From Amborella trichopoda (Eukaryota > Streptophyta > Magnoliopsida > Amborellales > Amborellaceae), in contig NW_006494931.1 in NCBI RefSeq assembly GCF_000471905.2, forward strand, positions 8,077,302 through 8,141,301: a stretch of DNA of 64,000 nt. The letters run 5' to 3'. The notes beneath the pieces are model-generated. The model was not told the DNA's origin and searched no databases. It was given only the letters and a program-made list of their open reading frames with translations. Both the position numbers and the translations under genes were made by a program. Every line of letters starts with the position of its first letter. The stretch's first letter is position 1. This document shows positions 59,661-64,000 of this stretch, piece by piece.

Positions 59661-59805
59661 AGTCGAAGAATTCTGGTTCTTGATTCCGATCCTTAGCTCC
59701 TTGATTCTGCGTTCAGTCTTGATTACTTCTTTGGCTGATAAAAGTGCTCCTAATGGATAAGGAGGGCACTCGGGGAAGATATTTCTCTCGTCATCCGCAT
59801 AGATC

Positions 59806-60252
59806 TTAGTTTTTAGTTCGATGTGTCTCCATTCTGCCCCTTAGACAAGGGCATGATGAGGATAATTGAATTGTAGCACCGAGTTTCACAAGTTCGTTAG
59901 CCTGCGAGTTTAGCCTCCTAGGGATGTGACTCAGGGATACGTCCTCAAATTGAGCCATATACGATTTTGCAGTATTGTGGTCAGGCTTGAGAGTGTCTTT
60001 TCTCACATCATAAATCCCTTTGAGCTGTCGAATAACCAACACAGAGTCACCATAGATATGGAGCCGCTCCAAGTCGAGGTCGAAGGCTATCTCCAGTCCG
60101 ATTATAAGGGCTTGATATTCTGCCTCATTATGAGAACCGGCTTGGGCGAGAGAGAAAGAAAGTGGCAATATTCCTCCTCTCAGAGTCAGGAATACTACTC
60201 CGGTGCCTCCTCGATCTGATTGGAAAGCTCCATTGAAGTACAATTCCCACAC
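59806..60252 (-). mobile_element. Tat-B second RNase H domain (aRNH), fossil
   Basis: The stretch MWELYFNGAFQSDRGGTGVV, then AGSHNEAEYQALIIGLEIA and HIYGDSVLVIRQLKG has the D, E and D of the RNase H fold in the right places. This is the plant/archaeal-type RNase H that Tat elements carry in addition to the usual retroviral one. Confidence 0.85.
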
Positions 60253-61020
60253 ATGTGCAAGGTCACTTCTTCATCAGGGAGGTCGCTTGATAGAGGAGAT
60301 TCTGCTGGTACGGGGTGTGTTGCGAGAAAGTTAGCCAAGGCCTGACCCTTGATGGCCTTCTGTGGGACATACATGATGTCAAACTCCATCAGCAATAATG
60401 CCCACTTAGCAAGGTGTCCTGACAAGCATGGGCATGTCATGAGAAACATTACAGAATCAACTTTCGATATAAGTTTCACTTCATGACCAAGCAAGTAATG
60501 GCAGAGTTTTTGTACTGTAAAGATCAGGGTCAGACACATCTTCTCAATAGGGGGATAGTTCTTCTTCGCCCCTTGCATCCTGCGGCTGAGGTAATGTAAC
60601 AGAATCTCTTTTTCCTCTTCATTGTTTTGTGCTAACAATGCTCCGAGTGATTCGTCCAAAGCAGTCACATATAGAATGAGGGGTTTTCCCAATACTGGTG
60701 TAGAGAGCACTGGGGGATTGAGTAAATAATGCTTGATGTCATCAAGGGCTTCCTGACATGCTTCATCCCAGATGAATGGGTTATCTTTCTTTAGCAGGTG
60801 TGTAAGGGGTTTACAACGACCTGTGAGGGTGGAGATGAACCTACGAATGTATGCTAGCTACCCTTGAAGAGAGCGCAGTTCTCAAAGTGTAGTTGATGAT
60901 GAAATTTCTTGGAGTGCCTTGATATTGACTGGCTCAACTTCAAGCCCTCAATGTCTGATGATGAACCCCAAGAATTTTCCGGAGTGCGCGCCAAAAGCGC
61001 ATTTCAGCGAGTTCATTTTT
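60195..61020 (-). mobile_element. Tat-B first RNase H and RT connection, fossil
   Basis: KPLILYVTALDESLGALLAQ, then LHYLSRRMQGAKKNYPPIEK and WALLLMEFDIMYVPQKAIKG are typical of gypsy RNase H in this lineage. The part to the right (60720-61020) is the end of the RT. Confidence 0.8.
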
Positions 61021-61022
61021 AG

Positions 61023-61612
61023 TTAATGAAGGCGCAACCGCTTGAACACCTTTTCAAGATCTCTCATGTGAGCATCCTTTTCTTCATATTTTACTACCAA
61101 GTCATCTACATAACACTCCACCTCTTTATGCATCATGTCTTTGAAAATGGTTGTCATTGCTCTCTGGTATGTGGTGCCAGCATTCTTTAATCCAAAAGGC
61201 ATCATTGTGTAATAGAAAACCCCTTTTGGAGTTAGGAATGCGGTGGCCTCTTCATCTTCAGGCGCCATTAGTATCCGTCCATAAAGGAAAAGATTTGACA
61301 GTGAGCTGTAGAGTTGATGAGCATCTCGGTGAATGGCAAGGGGAAGTCATCTTTGGGACATGCGGTATTCAAATCACGAAAGTTAATACACACTCTGATT
61401 TGACCATTCTTCTTCCTTACTAGAATAGCATTTGCTAGCCATTTCAGGTACTTGACTTCGCGAATAAAGTCTGCTTGTTTGAGTTTGGTAACCTCGGGGT
61501 TTATCGGCATCTCGAGGTCAGGTCTGAACCTTTTGGATTTCTGTTTGACGGGTTTGATAGTTGGATCAATGTCGATATGGTGAACAACTACTTGAGGGTC
61601 TAAACTAGGCAT
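61023..61612 (-). mobile_element. Tat-B reverse transcriptase region, fossil
   Basis: DPTIKPVKQKSKRFRPDLE, KQADFIREVKYLKWLANAI, VRKKNGQIRVCINFRDLN, CPKDDFPLPF, then MPFGLKNAGTTYQRAMTTIF and VECYVDDLVVKYEE with the YVDD catalytic box. The order and spacing are those of Tat RT. Confidence 0.9.
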
Positions 61613-61894
61613 CTCATGATAGTGCTAAGCAAAGACATCTCGATTTCAAGAAAGTAGTGAAATCATGTTCCTATTCTGGAGACATATTCGCTGAAATGAA
61701 AGTGGGTCTGAGATCCGCTTCGTCTCTAGGATTTATTTCCTTTAGTTCGTCAGCTGTGGCCTAACCAACTTCTTCCCATTCTTCTGGGGCGTCTTGCAAC
61801 TCTTCTTCATTGTTTTCAGAGGTCTTTTCATCAACCTCATGTGCAGAGACCCATGACCGTGACATCTCTGCTTCCTATGGGGTTCCAGAGTATG

Positions 61895-62290
61895 TCATGA
61901 TTTTTGGGCCTTTCTCAAATCAAGGGACAAAAGAACCTCAAACATGGGAAGCCAATCAGGCTGCAGGAGCTTGTTTTGGGGTTCAGCATAGACTGGGTGT
62001 GAAGTGTCCTCGTATGAATCACATAGTCCTTGAATAGATGTGTGTAGTGCTTTCTCCGCAATGACCTGTGCTTCATTGTCTTGCAGCATATGGCAAGCCT
62101 CTTGAGAATAAAAGCTTTGTCCCCTCGATTCTCTTAGCCTCTGCTCGAAGTCGGGTTGCGGGGGCCACTGGGGTTTCTTTGGCTTCGACTTCTTGTGCTT
62201 TTTTGAAGAAGGTGGCTCTACCTTGGCTTTAGTTGCTGGGGCATCAGCAACTGTTAGGAATCCTGCTGCCTGCTCTAGGGTCTTTCTCAA
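61895..62290 (-). mobile_element. Tat-B gag/protease linker, fossil
   Basis: RKTLEQAAGFLTVADAPATK, then SKKHKKSKPKKPQWPPQPDF is the counterpart of the Tat-A stretch near 40554-40739. It is Lys-rich and of unknown function. Confidence 0.65.
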
Positions 62291-62530
62291 TTGCTTTCAC
62301 TACGTTCTGCTTATATTAGATCCTACGAGTTCTCGGTTTAGAGCCTCAAAGTCTAGGCATATCAAGGATGTACTCGCAGGGAATGTAGAAGAGGGCTAAT
62401 GAGAAGCAAGAGAAGAAGGAGGAGAAGGGTTAGAAGGTGGGGTATCATTCCCCTCATCAGATCAATCTGGGCAGCTTTTTACATCATCACCAAGGTTGGA
62501 CGGGTGCAGGGGGTCTTTTAGGTCTTTCCC

Positions 62531-63900
62531 TTACTTAGACCTTTGGGAAGTGCTTTCAACGTTGTTACCCTCATTGGACGTATGCTGATTGGGAGATGGC
62601 ACGGGGACATCTTCTTTACAGGATGAAGAAGGAAGAAGGATCATGTCAGGGATGAAATCCAGTAAAGTTGGTAGTTGAGGAAGAGGCCTAAGAAATTCTT
62701 GCTCAACTGTGGGTTGAGCGGTCTTGTTTCTTCGACGAGTAGCCCTTGGTGCCCATCTTTTTCTGGTTTTCTGAGGTGATGCTTGATTCATCTCACTGGG
62801 CTGGCAAACAACCTTAGCTTGGCGAACTGCATCTCGCCTTATAGACTTGAGTCTGCTTCGGCCATGGTAGACTATCCTTAGCTGAGGATTCGAGGGTTCC
62901 GTAGAGTCTAAGTCATTGATAAGAAGGTCTTGCTTTGGGAGATCTCCTTGCCCCAATGGAGAAGTGACTTGGGGGTCACTTACAGGGAGATTGTAAAACT
63001 TCTGACACACCCCCATTTTCTTTGTGAATATATCAAGGAAACCCTTGCATTCTGATAGGTAATGTCCTCTTATCTGATGGTAGGGGCACCAACGATCTTC
63101 AGTCCCCTTAGCAAGGGGACGAGGTTGCCTTACTTGCTTCAGTGTGATTATGCCTTTCTCAAGCATTAAAATGAAGAAGGCGTAAAGGATATCGAGCATT
63201 TCGTCTTCCTCTTGGATAGTTACAGCATGAGAGGCTTTGACTACCTCGAAGGCCTTCTTTAAGTCCTCAAGCTTTATCTGACCTTTCAGAATCAAGGCCT
63301 CAATAATATCCTTCAATGTGTAGCAGTCATCTGTAGGATGACTGATCCTCTGATGGTAAGCACAATAATTCACCTGAGTGTCAAGGCCAGGTTGCTCAGG
63401 GAATATGGTTTCTGGAAGCTGAATCATATTTTGTTCCAATAATAATCGAAACAGCGTAGGAATCCATTCCTTCTCGAAGGGGTAGACCTTGTTCCTATGT
63501 CTGGTGAAATAATCACCCCGATCAAGGATGGCCAGTGGAGGTATCCGATTGTACGACTGTTGCTGCTTGCCAGCCTGGGGTGCTACCTTTTTTGTGCTTA
63601 CCCCTATAGAAAGGCCCAAAGTTTGGGAGGGAGACTTCTTTGAATCAGCGACCATGATGGCTGCATTAATTACTCCTTTCTGTTGGCTGCCCCGTGTGTT
63701 ATTCCAAGAGTTACCATTGCCCTGGTTGTTTGTTGAACTTGTAGATGGTTGTCGTGTCACACCAAGGTGGCGTGATGGACTTTCTATGCAAAGTGACTTA
63801 GAGATTAGCTCTGAGATGAAGGTTGGATTAGAGGCTCGACATGTAGAGTGATCTCGGGTCGCATGTTCTGCATGCAAGTTTGGACTGCTTCCTTCTTAGA
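62531..63900 (-). mobile_element. Tat-B gag region, fossil
   Basis: The longest open stretch in the element (about 448 codons). ASNPTFISELISKSLCIESP matches Tat-A near 34975. It also has YCAYHQRISHPTDDCYTLKD and WCPYHQIRGHYLSECKGF, two CxxH-type zinc-binding-like motifs, and a basic tail (TRKRWAPRATRRRNK). The N-terminal part continues beyond this stretch toward the window edge. Confidence 0.85.
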
Positions 63901-64000
63901 CCTAGGATTAGGGTGGCGCGAAGCCAAATTTCTCCATCTTGATATGAACTAATCTACGGGCTCATCGGAGTCAGGGTGAGAAGTTCGATGGTTTGAATTC

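Larger units (their letters stand above)
58081..64000 (-). mobile_element. Tat-B: minus-strand Tat-lineage element, fossil, runs off the right edge
   Basis: From right to left: gag (63900-62531), a linker (62290-61895), RT (61612-61023), RNase H (to 60195), a second RNase H (60252-59806) and integrase (59660-58456). The additional RNase H between the usual one and integrase is diagnostic of the Tat group. It is broken, with roughly ten breaks. The 5' LTR and primer site lie beyond 64000, so its age cannot be judged here. Its gag and integrase resemble Tat-A closely enough to place both in one family or in sister families. Confidence 0.85.

Noticed and set aside
1-64000. A novel gene system such as a cluster, operon or defence locus
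   Set aside because: All longer coding stretches resolve to retroelements, LINEs or two host-gene fragments; nothing suggests cooperating genes.

Overview
The window is from a repeat-rich nuclear genome of a flowering plant. The evidence is Tekay/Del-type chromoviruses, Tat-lineage Ty3/gypsy elements with a second RNase H, an L1 LINE with a C-terminal RNase H, an RTE LINE, and fragments of two plant host genes (RAD23 and an alpha-1,4-glycosyltransferase). I cannot narrow the species. I see no intact host gene, no tRNA or rRNA gene and no CRISPR array. Ends, identities and motifs were read by eye, without alignment software.

Left part (1-14.7 kb), AT-rich with small elements. A solo Tekay-like LTR (219-3206) is followed by a 4.3-kb unit bounded by inverted repeats (3351-7674). 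That unit holds the first-exon fragment of a RAD23 gene, itself interrupted by a deleted minus-strand LTR element whose LTR is largely palindromic and carries a MITE. A second MITE copy, a 5'-truncated L1 with a 20-bp target duplication, and an RTE LINE remnant follow. At 11419-13206 lies a long-TIR transposon with about two thirds of a glycosyltransferase gene inside it, flanked by direct repeats of about 70 bp.

Middle part (14.7-50.9 kb), one nested stack. The oldest layer is a plus-strand Tat-lineage element (Tat-A, from 14717). A Tekay/Del chromovirus (18034-32181, TSD ATTCT) sits in its 5' LTR, and a solo Tat LTR (27712-30859) sits in the 3' LTR of that chromovirus. A reverse solo Tat LTR (35725-39776) and a second chromovirus (43031-50752, TSD CCCTT, with a 433-base assembly gap) sit in the Tat-A interior. 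Target-site duplications support every one of these insertions.

Right part (50.9-64 kb). A reverse Tat LTR fragment (50887-53913) abuts the end of recognisable Tat-A sequence. Next comes a repeat-rich non-coding block (53914-58080), then a minus-strand Tat-lineage element (Tat-B) with integrase, two RNase H domains, RT and gag, running off the right edge.

The most unusual signals are two host-gene fragments inside inverted-repeat-bounded DNA, a GC-rich core (AGCGCCGGYTGTG) recurring in minisatellites of different LTR families, an array of primer-binding-site-like motifs at 55.9-56.35 kb, and a possible intron within the Tat LTR leader. All retroelements look broken and are treated as fossils.
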